Of a stretch of DNA of 41,936 nt, positions 17,507 to 25,868 are shown piece after piece; the first letter of the stretch is position 1, and every line of letters starts with the position of its first letter. Under the pieces are notes generated by a model. That model was given only the letters and a program-made list of their open reading frames with translations. It was not told the origin of the DNA and made no database searches. The position numbers and the translations under genes are program-made. Source of the DNA: Limnohabitans sp. Hippo3 (lineage in GTDB: Bacteria > Pseudomonadota > Gammaproteobacteria > Burkholderiales > Burkholderiaceae_C); contig NZ_NESF01000015.1 of NCBI RefSeq assembly GCF_003063665.1, positions 1-41,936 of the forward strand, given 5' to 3'.

Positions 17507-19278
17507 AGCCGTATTCAAGCCGTTGGGATACCGCGCTGGAACGGGTTGTGCACTGGCTACCGGCCCGTTTTCAGCAAGACCGCATGCCTTATTTGTTTGG
17601 CTTGGTGGTGGTGATGGTCATTGCGCTCGGTCTGGTGGCTGCGGTCACGCCCTATACCAATGGGGTGCCTGTGCCGCTGGCGTTTGCTTTGGTGCTGGTG
17701 GTGTTGGTCGTGGCCTTCAGTCTGGGCATGCCGATGTCCCTGGCGGTCCAACTGGGGGTGGCGTGTGCGCTCATGCAGGTCAGTTACGCCGCTTGGGTGT
17801 CGGGTGGTATTTTCTCTCCTCGGCTGGCCTGGTGTACGGCCATTCCGCTTGTGGCTTTTTATGCCTTGAGTCGACGCGCGGGTTTGCTCTGGCTCTTGGT
17901 GGTGCTGGCCTTGCTGTGCGGTCTGTCTTATGCCACTTGGCATGGCTGGTTGCCACCCAACCCCACGGTGGGATTGGCGCAGGTCAAATCTTCATTTGCC
18001 AGTAACACGGTGTCCATGCTGGTCACCATCTCGGTGGTCTTTTTGTATGACAGCCTTTACCGTAAGGCTTTCCGAGCACGGTTGGACCGCCGTGCACAGC
18101 TGGAGGAAAAGCGCCAAGAACTCCTGCGTGCGGCCGCGCTGCGAGAGCAATTCATTGCCACCGTGAGCCATGAGCTGCGCACACCCATGAATGCCATCCT
18201 TGGCTTCAACACCATGCTGCTCGGCCGCGCCAACGACCAGGCTCAGGCGTTGAAAATCCTGAACCACACGCGCCAGTCGGCCGAGCATCTGATGACCGTC
18301 ATCAACGATGTGCTGGACTATTCACAACTGCAGGCGGGCAAGATCAAAGTCCAGTTCGAGACCTTTGCCTTGCACGACACGGTGAACAACGCCTTCGGCC
18401 TCTTCAGTCCGCGTGAGCAAAGCATGAACCTGACGTACCACCTGGATATCGCCGACGATGTGCCCCAGTGGGCGCACACCGATCGACACCGCTTGATGCA
18501 GGTGCTGGTCAATTTGTTGGGCAACGCCATCAAATTCACGCACCAGGGCCATGTCAGCTTGCGGGTGCAAAAGTTGGCGGAGGGCGTGAAGTTTTCGGTA
18601 CAAGACACCGGCATTGGCATCGAAGACGCGCAAAAGAAACGGATTTTTGAGCGCTTTGCACAAGCTGGGGGTGAAATCCAGGCCCGTTATGGTGGCAATG
18701 GCCTGGGCCTGTCCATCACCCGCCGACTGGTGGAATTGATGGGGGGGCAGATTGGTTTTGAGAGCACCGTGGGTCAAGGCTCAACCTTCTGGTTCACGCT
18801 GCCCCTGGATCCCCGCGATCCGCCGCAACAGCAGGACTGTGCACCCCAGAAAGTACCGGCCATGGACAGCACTGGCCCATTGCATTTTTTGGTAGCGGAT
18901 GACCACCCACTCAACCGCTTGCTGGCCAAAAAGGTGCTGCTCAATGCTTGGCCCGACAGCTTGGTGGTTGAAGCCGAAGACGGCGCTCAGGCCCTGGCGG
19001 CACTGCAAAAGAACCGTTTTGACCTGGTGTTGATGGACATGGTGATGCCGCTGATGGACGGCATTGAAGCGACCTCAGCCTTGCGCAACACGCTGCCTGC
19101 ACCCGTCTGCGACACGCCCGTCATGGGCCTGACGGCCAACGTCAATCCGCAGGATCTGGAGCGTTTCAAGGCCGCGGGCCTGAACGCTGTGATGCTCAAG
19201 CCTTTTGAGCCTGCCCAGTTGTATGCGCAGATCGAATCCCTAATCCGTGTTGATCAGGATGACAAGCCCAAAGCCTGA
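17503..19278 (+). CDS. Hybrid sensor histidine kinase, type B copy 2
   Basis: A 591-residue kinase closely related to the second of the array. It shares the ARFQQDRMPYLFG start, SGGIFSPRLAW in the membrane part, the REQFIATVSHELRTPMNAIL block (His223), THQGHV and YGGNGLGLSI in the ATPase domain, and a receiver starting VADDHPLNRLL with phospho-Asp512 and Lys566 in MLKPFEP. The ATG overlaps the stop of the third kinase (ATGA). It ends the array: its stop is 4 bases from the stop of the convergent FAD oxidase. No terminator hairpin is seen in that gap. Confidence 0.94.
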   Translation: MKPYSSRWDTALERVVHWLPARFQQDRMPYLFGLVVVMVIALGLVAAVTPYTNGVPVPLAFALVLVVLVVAFSLGMPMSLAVQLGVACALMQVSYAAWVSGGIFSPRLAWCTAIPLVAFYALSRRAGLLWLLVVLALLCGLSYATWHGWLPPNPTVGLAQVKSSFASNTVSMLVTISVVFLYDSLYRKAFRARLDRRAQLEEKRQELLRAAALREQFIATVSHELRTPMNAILGFNTMLLGRANDQAQALKILNHTRQSAEHLMTVINDVLDYSQLQAGKIKVQFETFALHDTVNNAFGLFSPREQSMNLTYHLDIADDVPQWAHTDRHRLMQVLVNLLGNAIKFTHQGHVSLRVQKLAEGVKFSVQDTGIGIEDAQKKRIFERFAQAGGEIQARYGGNGLGLSITRRLVELMGGQIGFESTVGQGSTFWFTLPLDPRDPPQQQDCAPQKVPAMDSTGPLHFLVADDHPLNRLLAKKVLLNAWPDSLVVEAEDGAQALAALQKNRFDLVLMDMVMPLMDGIEATSALRNTLPAPVCDTPVMGLTANVNPQDLERFKAAGLNAVMLKPFEPAQLYAQIESLIRVDQDDKPKA

Positions 19279-19282
19279 GGCG

Positions 19283-20710
19283 TCACATCGAGAAAATTTT
19301 CCCAGGGTTCATGATGTTGTGCGGGTCCAGCGCCCGTTTGATGGTGCGCATCATGTCCACCGCACCCTCGCCGGTTTCGGTGCGCAAGAAGTCCATCTTG
19401 TGCAGGCCAATGCCGTGCTCGCCGGTGCAGGTGCCACCCAAGCGCAAAGCGCGGTTGACCAATTGCTGGTTCAAGGCTTCTGCGGTTTCGCATTCTTGCG
19501 GGTTGTTCGGGTCGATCAGATAGCCGAAGTGGAAATTGCCATCGCCCACATGGCCGACCAAAAAGTAAGGGATGCCGCTCGCGTCGGTCTCGGTGATGGA
19601 GTCGAGCAGGCAATCGGCCAGGCGGCTGATGGGCACGCAGGTGTCGGTGCTGATGGCGCGGCAGCCGGGTTTGCTCTGGATGGCCGCAAAGTAAGCGTTG
19701 TGCCGTGCGGTCCACAGGCGCGTGCGCTCTTCGGGCGTCACCGCCCATTCAAACGCGTTGCCACCGAATTCGCTGGCGATTTCTTGCACGGTTTCGGCCT
19801 GTTCCTTCACGCCCGCAGGCGAGCCGTGGAACTCCATCAGCAGCATGGGCTCTTCGCGCAGGCCCAGCTTGGCGTAGGCGTTGACCATGCGCACGGTGTT
19901 GTGGTCGATCAGCTCCACACGGGCAATCGGCACGCCCAGCTGGATGGTCTGGATGACGGTGCGCACCGCCGCTTCGATGCTCGGGAAAGAGCAGATCGCC
20001 GCCGAGATGGCTTCGGGCAAGGGGTACAGGCGCACGGTGACTTCGGTGATCACGCCCAGCGTGCCTTCGCTGCCCACCATCAGGCGGGTCAGGTCGTAAC
20101 CGGCGCTCGACTTTTTGGCGCGGGTGCCGGTGCGGATGATTTCGCCCGCTGCGGTGACCACTTCCATGGCCAGCACGTTCTCGCGCATGGTGCCGTAGCG
20201 CACGGCGTTGGTGCCGCTGGCGCGGGTGGCGCTCATGCCGCCAATGGTCGCGTCTGCACCCGGGTCGATCGGGAAGAACAAACCCGTGGATTTGATCTCT
20301 TCATTCAGTTGCTTGCGCGTCACGCCCGGCTGCACCGTCACCGTCAGGTCTTCGGCGTTGATGGCCAAGACTTTGTTCATGCGCGTGAGGTCAATGCTGA
20401 TGCCGCCTTGCACCGCCAGCAAGTGGCCTTCGAGAGAAGAGCCCACGCCAAAAGGAATGACCGGCACTTTGTGCTCAGCGCACAGTTTCACCGCGTCGGC
20501 CACGTCCTGGGTGTTTTCGGCAAACACCACGGCGGCGGGGGGCGGCACATGGGTGAAAGCCGACTCGTCGCGGCCGTGTTGTTCGCGGATGACCAGCGCG
20601 GTGGAGCAGTTGCCGCCAAAGCGGGCTTTCAGGGCGGCCAAAAAGGCTTCAGGCACAGCGCGTTGTGCGATTTCGGGGGCCAGGTGGGCGGCGGCAACAG
20701 GGGCGTTCAT
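19283..20710 (-). CDS. FAD-linked oxidase, D-lactate dehydrogenase (cytochrome)/GlcD-like
   Basis: A 475-residue flavoprotein of the GlcD/D-lactate dehydrogenase family, oxidising a 2-hydroxy acid and passing electrons to the respiratory chain. The FAD-binding PCMH domain carries VIPFGVGSSLEGH and the loop PGADATIGGMSATRASGTNAV. The C-terminal oxidase domain carries VGHVGDGNFHFG (metal-binding histidines) and GGTCTGEHGIGLHK. No iron-sulfur motif is present, so it is the single-subunit type. GGAGA lies about 8 bases before the ATG. It converges on the kinase array. The substrate (D-lactate, glycolate or 2-hydroxyglutarate) cannot be fixed from sequence alone, though the single-chain architecture favours D-lactate. 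Confidence 0.92.
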   Translation of the reverse strand: MNAPVAAAHLAPEIAQRAVPEAFLAALKARFGGNCSTALVIREQHGRDESAFTHVPPPAAVVFAENTQDVADAVKLCAEHKVPVIPFGVGSSLEGHLLAVQGGISIDLTRMNKVLAINAEDLTVTVQPGVTRKQLNEEIKSTGLFFPIDPGADATIGGMSATRASGTNAVRYGTMRENVLAMEVVTAAGEIIRTGTRAKKSSAGYDLTRLMVGSEGTLGVITEVTVRLYPLPEAISAAICSFPSIEAAVRTVIQTIQLGVPIARVELIDHNTVRMVNAYAKLGLREEPMLLMEFHGSPAGVKEQAETVQEIASEFGGNAFEWAVTPEERTRLWTARHNAYFAAIQSKPGCRAISTDTCVPISRLADCLLDSITETDASGIPYFLVGHVGDGNFHFGYLIDPNNPQECETAEALNQQLVNRALRLGGTCTGEHGIGLHKMDFLRTETGEGAVDMMRTIKRALDPHNIMNPGKIFSM

Positions 20711-20794
20711 GGGGGTGTCTCCGTTAATGGCGGGCCAAATCCGCCAGACATGCTGAACAGCAGTTTACGCCGCAAACAATGGCCTTGCTGTCTT

Positions 20795-20805
20795 TTGTCA
20801 GACAA
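20795..20805. promoter_or_regulatory. Candidate GntR/FadR-type operator
   Basis: TTGTCAGACAA is a perfect palindrome with the GT-N3-AC core bound by FadR-subfamily GntR regulators, which often control lactate and glycolate oxidase genes. It lies about 90 bases upstream of the minus-strand FAD oxidase start and in the shared gap with the adenosyltransferase gene. No GntR gene is present in the window. One 11-bp palindrome can occur by chance. Confidence 0.3.
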
Positions 20806-20838
20806 GCCAAGGGGACTTGGTCGACAATCAAGCCTCTT

Positions 20839-20865
20839 TGTAGGAGCCCACCCTGTGGGCGATTC
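20839..20865. repeat. REP-like palindromic element 1
   Basis: The sequence TGTAGGAGCCCACC, then CTGTGGGCGATTC, resembles the REP elements common in pseudomonads and some Burkholderiales. It has a 6-bp stem (GCCCAC 20846-20851, GTGGGC 20855-20860) preceded by the typical TAGGA tetranucleotide context. It lies in the gap between the FAD oxidase and adenosyltransferase genes. Confidence 0.6.
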
Positions 20866-20910
20866 ATTCAGACTCCGCACGCTTGAGCGAACAAAATAGA
20901 GAGCAACACC

Positions 20911-21477
20911 ATGGGCAACCGACTCACACAAATCGCCACCCGCACCGGGGACAACGGCACCACGGGGCTGGGCAACAACCAGCGCGTGTCCAAAAACAGC
21001 TTGCGCGTGCACGCCATGGGCGAGGTGGACGAACTGAACTCCCACATCGGTGTGCTGCTGTGCGAAGACATGGCCGCAGACGTGCGTGAGGTGCTGGTGG
21101 AGGTGCAGCACCAGTTGTTCAACCTTGGCGGCGAGCTGTCAATTCCCGGTTTTGAATTGCTGAAAGATGAGGCCGTGGCGGCACTCGACGCCGCCCTTGA
21201 AAAGTACAACGCCCAACTGCCCAAACTGGAAGAATTCATCTTGCCTGCAGGCACCCGTGGCGCGGCACAAGCGCATGTGTGCCGCACCGTGGCCCGCCGC
21301 GCCGAACGTGCTTGCGTGGCACTGGGTAACGAAGAGGCCATCAACGAAACACCGCGCCAATACCTTAACCGTCTGTCGGACCTGATGTTTGTGCTGGCCC
21401 GCGTGCTCAACCGCATGAACGGTGGTGACGATGTGTACTGGAAGAGCCAGCGCATGGCCCAAGACACGGGGGCCTGA
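20911..21477 (+). CDS. Cob(I)alamin adenosyltransferase, PduO type
   Basis: Transfers the adenosyl group of ATP to cob(I)alamin or cobyrinic acid a,c-diamide, making the adenosylcobalamin coenzyme. The 188-residue protein has the PduO-type ATP-binding N-terminus TRTGDNGTTGLGNNQRVSK, the EVDELNSHIGV helix, the RxxxRRAER block (TVARRAERACVAL) and the YLNRLSDLMFVLAR helix that lines the corrin pocket. AGAG lies before the ATG. It is followed 4 bases later by a small secreted-protein gene. It is not related to the CobA or EutT classes. Confidence 0.95.
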   Translation: MGNRLTQIATRTGDNGTTGLGNNQRVSKNSLRVHAMGEVDELNSHIGVLLCEDMAADVREVLVEVQHQLFNLGGELSIPGFELLKDEAVAALDAALEKYNAQLPKLEEFILPAGTRGAAQAHVCRTVARRAERACVALGNEEAINETPRQYLNRLSDLMFVLARVLNRMNGGDDVYWKSQRMAQDTGA

Positions 21478-21481
21478 CATC

Positions 21482-21823
21482 GTGCGCAGGCTGGCACATG
21501 TTGTGGGATGGGCTGCCTTGTGCCTGGCCGCGGTGGGCCCCGCCATCGCCGCGCCGTCGTCGGTGGTGCTCAGTTGCGCTGTGGCCTATTTGCCGCAGCG
21601 CAGCACCTGGGTGCGCGAGGTGCGCATCGACTGGGACAAAAAAGCCGTTCGCCGCCTGCGCATCGATGGTGTCGAGCCGTATGGTTTTTCGCTGCTGCCC
21701 GGTGGCGTGATGACCGCGATCGACAACGAGCGCATCCAGATCGATCTGGTGGCGAGGCAGTGGCAAAGCGATTTTCGCGGTCAGGCCACGGGTCAGGGCC
21801 GCTGCGAAACGGTGCCCGGTTAA
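21482..21823 (+). CDS. Small secreted protein of unknown function
   Basis: A 113-residue protein that I do not recognise. The GTG at 21482 gives an N-terminus MRRLAHVVGWAALCLAAVG followed by a likely signal-peptidase site near AIA-AP, so it should be exported. The mature part of about 90 residues alternates basic and hydrophobic residues (RIDWDKKAVRRLRID) and suggests a small beta structure. Two cysteines remain in the mature part, one near each end, and could form a disulfide. It starts 4 bases after the adenosyltransferase stop and is probably cotranscribed. Upstream in-frame ATG codons lie inside that gene and would destroy the signal peptide. Confidence 0.7.
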   Translation: MRRLAHVVGWAALCLAAVGPAIAAPSSVVLSCAVAYLPQRSTWVREVRIDWDKKAVRRLRIDGVEPYGFSLLPGGVMTAIDNERIQIDLVARQWQSDFRGQATGQGRCETVPG

Positions 21824-21907
21824 ACCCGGCCCACGCTGTCACCTAGGTGTACGTTTCAGGGTTGTTGCGCGTGACAGCGCAGCGCAGGCGCTGCTACGCT
21901 GCAAGCC

Positions 21908-24004
21908 ATGAACAATGTGAACCATCTCTCCGCTCCCGCGCCTCATCTGCCTCAAATTCGTTTGTATCAAAACTGGCTGCGCGATGAGCGCGGCCTGAGC
22001 TTTGCCACTTACAACGACCTTTGGCGCTGGTCGGTCACCGAGCTGGATGCGTTCTGGCAAAGCATCTGGGATTACTTTGATTTTCAGTCGCCCACGTCGC
22101 ACACCGCGGTGCTGGCGAACAATGTCATGCCGGGCGCCAAGTGGTTTCCCGGAGCCCAGACCAACTACGCGCACCAGGTGCTGCGGCATGTGCAGCCCGC
22201 GCACGAGGCCGGGTTTTTGGCAGTCATCAGCCACAACGAAAAAGGTTTGCGCCGTGAGATGAGCTGGCCCGAACTGCGCCGCCAGGTGGCCGCCATGGCG
22301 CTGCACCTGCAGGCCCAAGGCGTGCAGCCCGGTGACCGGGTGGCGGCTTATTTGCCCAATATTCCCGAAGCCATGGTGGCGTTTTTGGCCACCGCCAGCG
22401 TGGGCGGTGTGTGGAGCATTTGCGCGCCCGACATGGGCACTAACGCCGTGCTCGACCGCTTCAAGCAGATCGAGCCCAAGGTGCTGATCGCGGTGGATGG
22501 CGTGAGCTACGGCGGGCGCGATTTTGACCGCATGGGCGTGGTGCAGGAGCTGCGCGATGCTTTGCCCAGCGTGCAACACGTCATCGTGCACAATAACCTG
22601 GGCACACTGGATCTGACCAACTGCGACGTGGGCAGCAGCGTGCAGATGTCGGCCATCATCGCGCGTGACGATGCCGAGGTGCAGGCCTTCGAGCCGATGT
22701 GGCTGCCGTTCGACCACCCGCTGTGGATCGTCTATTCGAGCGGCACCACAGGTCTGCCCAAGCCCATCGTGCACGGGCACGGCGGCACGGTGATCGTGGC
22801 GCTGGCCAACAAAATTTTGCACAACGACATCGGCTGTAGTTACCACACCAACAGCTGGGGCGAGCGTTTTCATTGGTACAGCTCCACCGGCTGGGTCATG
22901 TGGAACGCCCAGGTGGCGGGCTTGCTCAATGGCGTGACCTGCGTGATCTACGACGGCAACCCCGGCGGCAGCAAGGAACACCCGGACTGGGGCATTTTGT
23001 GGCGCATGGCGGCGCAGGAAAAAGTCACGTTTTTTGGGGCAGGCGCGGCCTACTTTGCCAACTGCCACAAAGCCGGGCTGGACATTTCGCGGTGCGGCGA
23101 TTTGTCGCGGGTGCGGGCCCTGGGCACCACCGGCTCGCCCTTGTCAGCCGACACCCAAACCTGGGGGGTGGAGCAGTTCAAGGCCATTGGCACCGACATC
23201 TGGTGGTGCAACATCTCGGGCGGCACCGACTTTGCGGGCGCCTTTGTGGGCGGCCACCGCGAGCTGCCACAAGAGCCCGGCGTGATGCAGTGCCGTGAAC
23301 TCGGTTGTGCGGTCGAGGCCTGGAACGAGGCGGGTGAGCCCGTGCTGGGCGAGGTCGGCGAGTTGGTGTGCACCCAGCCCATCCCGTCCATGCCGCTGTA
23401 TTTCTGGAACGACAAGGACAATGCCCGCTATTTGGCGAGTTACTTTGAGATGTACCCCGCAGGCCATGGTCGCCAACCCGGCGGTGGCGACGGCCCGGCC
23501 AGCATGGGCGGCGTCTGGCGGCATGGCGACTGGCTGCGCATCGGGGATGCACAGGGCCAGGGCGAAGGCTGCGTGATCTTTGGTCGCAGCGACGCCACCA
23601 TCAACCGCTACGGCCTGCGCATGGGCACCAGCGAGCTGTACAGCGCTGTCGAAGCCCTGCCCGAAGTCATGGACTCGATGGTGGTGGACCTGGAGTACCT
23701 GGGTAAGGAAAGCTACATGCCGCTGTTTGTGGTGCTGCGCCCAGGCACCACGCTCGACGACGCGCTCAAGGCCAAGCTCAACAACGCCATCAAGGTAGCG
23801 CTGAGCCCGCGTTTCATCCCCAACGACATCTTCCAGGTGGCCGAGATCCCGCGCACCCTGTCCGGCAAAAAGCAGGAGTTGCCGATCAAGAAGCTCATGT
23901 TGGGTCAGCCGCTGGAAAAGGTGGTCAACAAAGACGCCATGGCCAATCCGGGGTGTCTGGATTGGTATGTGGATCTGGCCAAGCGGCATTTGGCCAAGGC
24001 GTGA
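21908..24004 (+). CDS. aacS: Acetoacetate-CoA ligase
   Basis: Activates acetoacetate to acetoacetyl-CoA with ATP, feeding ketone bodies or polyhydroxybutyrate breakdown products into central metabolism. The 698-residue adenylate-forming enzyme has the ATP-binding motif YSSGTTGLPKPIVHG, the later GGTDFAGAFVGG segment (acyl-pocket region), WRHGDW with the hinge Asp in GRSDATINRYG, and the catalytic lysine region RTLSGKKQELPIKK. The N-terminus is the long type found in acetoacetyl-CoA synthetases rather than acetyl-CoA synthetase. No clear ribosome site is seen before the ATG. It stands alone between the small secreted protein and the HipA-family gene. Confidence 0.94.
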   Translation: MNNVNHLSAPAPHLPQIRLYQNWLRDERGLSFATYNDLWRWSVTELDAFWQSIWDYFDFQSPTSHTAVLANNVMPGAKWFPGAQTNYAHQVLRHVQPAHEAGFLAVISHNEKGLRREMSWPELRRQVAAMALHLQAQGVQPGDRVAAYLPNIPEAMVAFLATASVGGVWSICAPDMGTNAVLDRFKQIEPKVLIAVDGVSYGGRDFDRMGVVQELRDALPSVQHVIVHNNLGTLDLTNCDVGSSVQMSAIIARDDAEVQAFEPMWLPFDHPLWIVYSSGTTGLPKPIVHGHGGTVIVALANKILHNDIGCSYHTNSWGERFHWYSSTGWVMWNAQVAGLLNGVTCVIYDGNPGGSKEHPDWGILWRMAAQEKVTFFGAGAAYFANCHKAGLDISRCGDLSRVRALGTTGSPLSADTQTWGVEQFKAIGTDIWWCNISGGTDFAGAFVGGHRELPQEPGVMQCRELGCAVEAWNEAGEPVLGEVGELVCTQPIPSMPLYFWNDKDNARYLASYFEMYPAGHGRQPGGGDGPASMGGVWRHGDWLRIGDAQGQGEGCVIFGRSDATINRYGLRMGTSELYSAVEALPEVMDSMVVDLEYLGKESYMPLFVVLRPGTTLDDALKAKLNNAIKVALSPRFIPNDIFQVAEIPRTLSGKKQELPIKKLMLGQPLEKVVNKDAMANPGCLDWYVDLAKRHLAKA

Positions 24005-24093
24005 ACTGGCCGAGGGATGGAAAACCTGGGATCCCGCATCACTTTTAACCATTCACGGGAAAAGCGTTAGACAAGAGAAAATGTTCAAAAATT

Positions 24094-24156
24094 ATTGAAT
24101 GACAACAGCTTAGAAAAACCGTATTATCGGCATATCTATTCAGTTATTCATTCAAT
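24094..24156. promoter_or_regulatory. Inverted repeat upstream of the HipA-family gene, candidate operator
   Basis: ATTGAATGA (24094-24102) and TCATTCAAT (24148-24156) are perfect inverted 9-mers, 45 bases apart. The second covers the start codon. They lie in an AT-rich stretch that contrasts with its surroundings. The downstream protein has its own winged helix-turn-helix, so autoregulation through these half-sites is plausible but unproven. Confidence 0.45.
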
Positions 24157-25483
24157 GACCACCGAAAACCTGATCTCCGCCCTGCGACGCCACAACGGCC
24201 ACGCCAGCAGCCCTGAGCTGCAGGCGCAGCTGGGCGTGAGCCAACCCACGGTGTCGCGCCTGTTGGCGCCTCTGCTGGCGTCGGGGCAGGTGGTGAAGGT
24301 GGGGGCGGCCAGGGCGCAACGCTATTTGCTGCCGCGTGATGTGCCTGGCGCAGGGCGGCAGGTGCTGATCCACCAGGTGCTGCCCAGTGGTGAGCTGCAA
24401 CGCTTTGGCACGCTCTACCCACTGGCTGGTGGCGGCTTCTGGATGGACGAAGCCGACAAGAGCCATGGCCAAAGCGCATTTCACCCCAGCTTGCCTTGGT
24501 TCTTGATGGACACCCGACCCCAAGGCTTTCTGGGTCGTACCTTTGTGCAGGCGCATGCCGAGCTGGCCCTGCCCCCGCATCTGGCGCACTGGAGCGATGA
24601 CCACATTCTGCTGGCGCTGGTGCGTGCAGGTGAAGACCTGCCGGGCAACTTGCTGGTGGGCGGCGCTTCATTGGACCGCTATCTGAGTTTGCCGCCCGGG
24701 CGCTGCGCTGCTCCGGCGGTGAGCGATCCGGCGCAAGACTACCCCCGTCTGGCCCTGCAGGCTCTGGGCAGCGCTGCTCCGGGTTCCAGCGCAGGAGGCG
24801 AGCAGCCGAAGTTTTGCGCGGTGACGGATGGCGTGCCCGTGCTGGTCAAGTTCTCGCCCGCAGGTGACGCTCCGGCCGACCAGCGATGGCGCGACCTGCT
24901 GGTGTGCGAGGCATTGGCCCTGCAAACGCTGCAGGCCGCAGGCATTGCCGCCGCGCAGACCGACATCGTGCAGGCCGGTGGCCGCGTCTTTTTGCAGAGT
25001 CGTCGTTTTGACCGCACTCCCCAGGGCCGTGTGGGCATGGTGTCGCTGGAGATGTACGACGCGCACTACATCGGCATCGGATCGCAGTGGGCGGCGACGG
25101 CCATGCAGACCGGTCGCGCAGGCACTGAAAGCCTGAGCGCTGCCGACATCCAGACGCTGTGCCTGCTGGACGCCTTTGGCGCCCTGATCGCCAACACCGA
25201 CCGCCACCATGGCAATGTCTCACTGTTGTTGCACCAGCACCGTTGGCAGTTGGCCCCAGCTTACGACATGTTGCCCATGTTTTATGCGCCGGTGGCGGGC
25301 GAGGTGGTGGTGCGCGATTGGACCCGCCAACTGCCACGCCCCAATGCGGACACTCTGGGTGTGTGGCTGCATGCGCGGATGCTGGCGATCCAATTCTGGC
25401 AAAGCGCAGCGGGTGATGGCCGCATCAGTGCTGAATTCCGTGAACTGGCCCGGATCAACGGTGCGCTGGTTCAAGGGCTTTGA
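24155..25483 (+). CDS. yjjJ: HipA-family serine/threonine kinase with N-terminal winged helix, YjjJ-like
   Basis: A 442-residue protein with the layout of E. coli YjjJ, a stand-alone relative of the HipA persistence kinase. Residues about 1-60 form a winged helix-turn-helix (SSPELQAQLGVSQPTVSRLL). The HipA-like kinase part has the glycine-rich GGEQPKF segment, the catalytic NTDRHHGN loop and the metal-binding AYDMLPM motif, so it looks active. The start ATG at 24155 (MTTENLISALRRH) matches the family; a TTG 60 bases upstream is less likely. There is no HipB-like antitoxin next to it; the fused DNA-binding domain may do that job. It converges on the small membrane protein behind dapD. Confidence 0.88.
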   Translation: MTTENLISALRRHNGHASSPELQAQLGVSQPTVSRLLAPLLASGQVVKVGAARAQRYLLPRDVPGAGRQVLIHQVLPSGELQRFGTLYPLAGGGFWMDEADKSHGQSAFHPSLPWFLMDTRPQGFLGRTFVQAHAELALPPHLAHWSDDHILLALVRAGEDLPGNLLVGGASLDRYLSLPPGRCAAPAVSDPAQDYPRLALQALGSAAPGSSAGGEQPKFCAVTDGVPVLVKFSPAGDAPADQRWRDLLVCEALALQTLQAAGIAAAQTDIVQAGGRVFLQSRRFDRTPQGRVGMVSLEMYDAHYIGIGSQWAATAMQTGRAGTESLSAADIQTLCLLDAFGALIANTDRHHGNVSLLLHQHRWQLAPAYDMLPMFYAPVAGEVVVRDWTRQLPRPNADTLGVWLHARMLAIQFWQSAAGDGRISAEFRELARINGALVQGL

Positions 25484-25519
25484 ATCCGTGGTGCAGTGGG
25501 GCAAGCTCGGTGCCCGGTA

Positions 25520-25864
25520 TCAAGGCGCTTTGCGTTTCAAAAAACGCCCAAACGGCGCTTGAACGGCCGCTTTGACACGGCGCAGCATGGCCTGCAAATT
25601 GGCCATGAGAGCCCCTCTTTTCACAAAGATGCGGCGCTGTGAGTCGACCGCTGGGTTTGGTAGATTCCAACGGCTTCCAGGCCCCCAGATGCTGGTCACC
25701 ACCAAGTGCAGTGCCGCCAGCAACAGCATCACTTGCAAGCCAAACAGCAAGAGAAAGCCCCATGAAATGTCTGGCCACAGTTGGCGCAGAAGCACCATCA
25801 CCACAGGCAGCAAAAAGCTGCCCATAGCGGTCAACTTCCAGTTCAAGGGCAGGCCTCGGCGCAT
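25520..25864 (-). CDS. Small membrane protein cotranscribed with dapD
   Basis: A 114-residue protein with two hydrophobic segments at about residues 9-27 and 33-58 and a basic, helical C-terminal tail (RRVKAAVQAPFGRFLKRK). I do not recognise the family. Its ATG comes 4 bases after the dapD stop on the same strand, so translation is likely coupled. The start could be a later Met (residue 14) inside the first hydrophobic segment. Base composition and codon use look like the neighbours, and the long open frame with a sensible membrane topology supports it being real. Confidence 0.68.
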   Translation of the reverse strand: MRRGLPLNWKLTAMGSFLLPVVMVLLRQLWPDISWGFLLLFGLQVMLLLAALHLVVTSIWGPGSRWNLPNPAVDSQRRIFVKRGALMANLQAMLRRVKAAVQAPFGRFLKRKAP

Positions 25865-25868
25865 GGCA

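Noticed and set aside
15740..17518. A 592-residue minus-strand frame opposite the third kinase
   Set aside because: It exactly mirrors the kinase gene; its His/Gln/Arg-rich translation is what antisense of this gene would give.
19247..20899. A 550-residue plus-strand frame opposite the FAD oxidase
   Set aside because: It is an antisense shadow rich in His, Gly and Ala with no motif; the minus strand encodes a complete flavoprotein.
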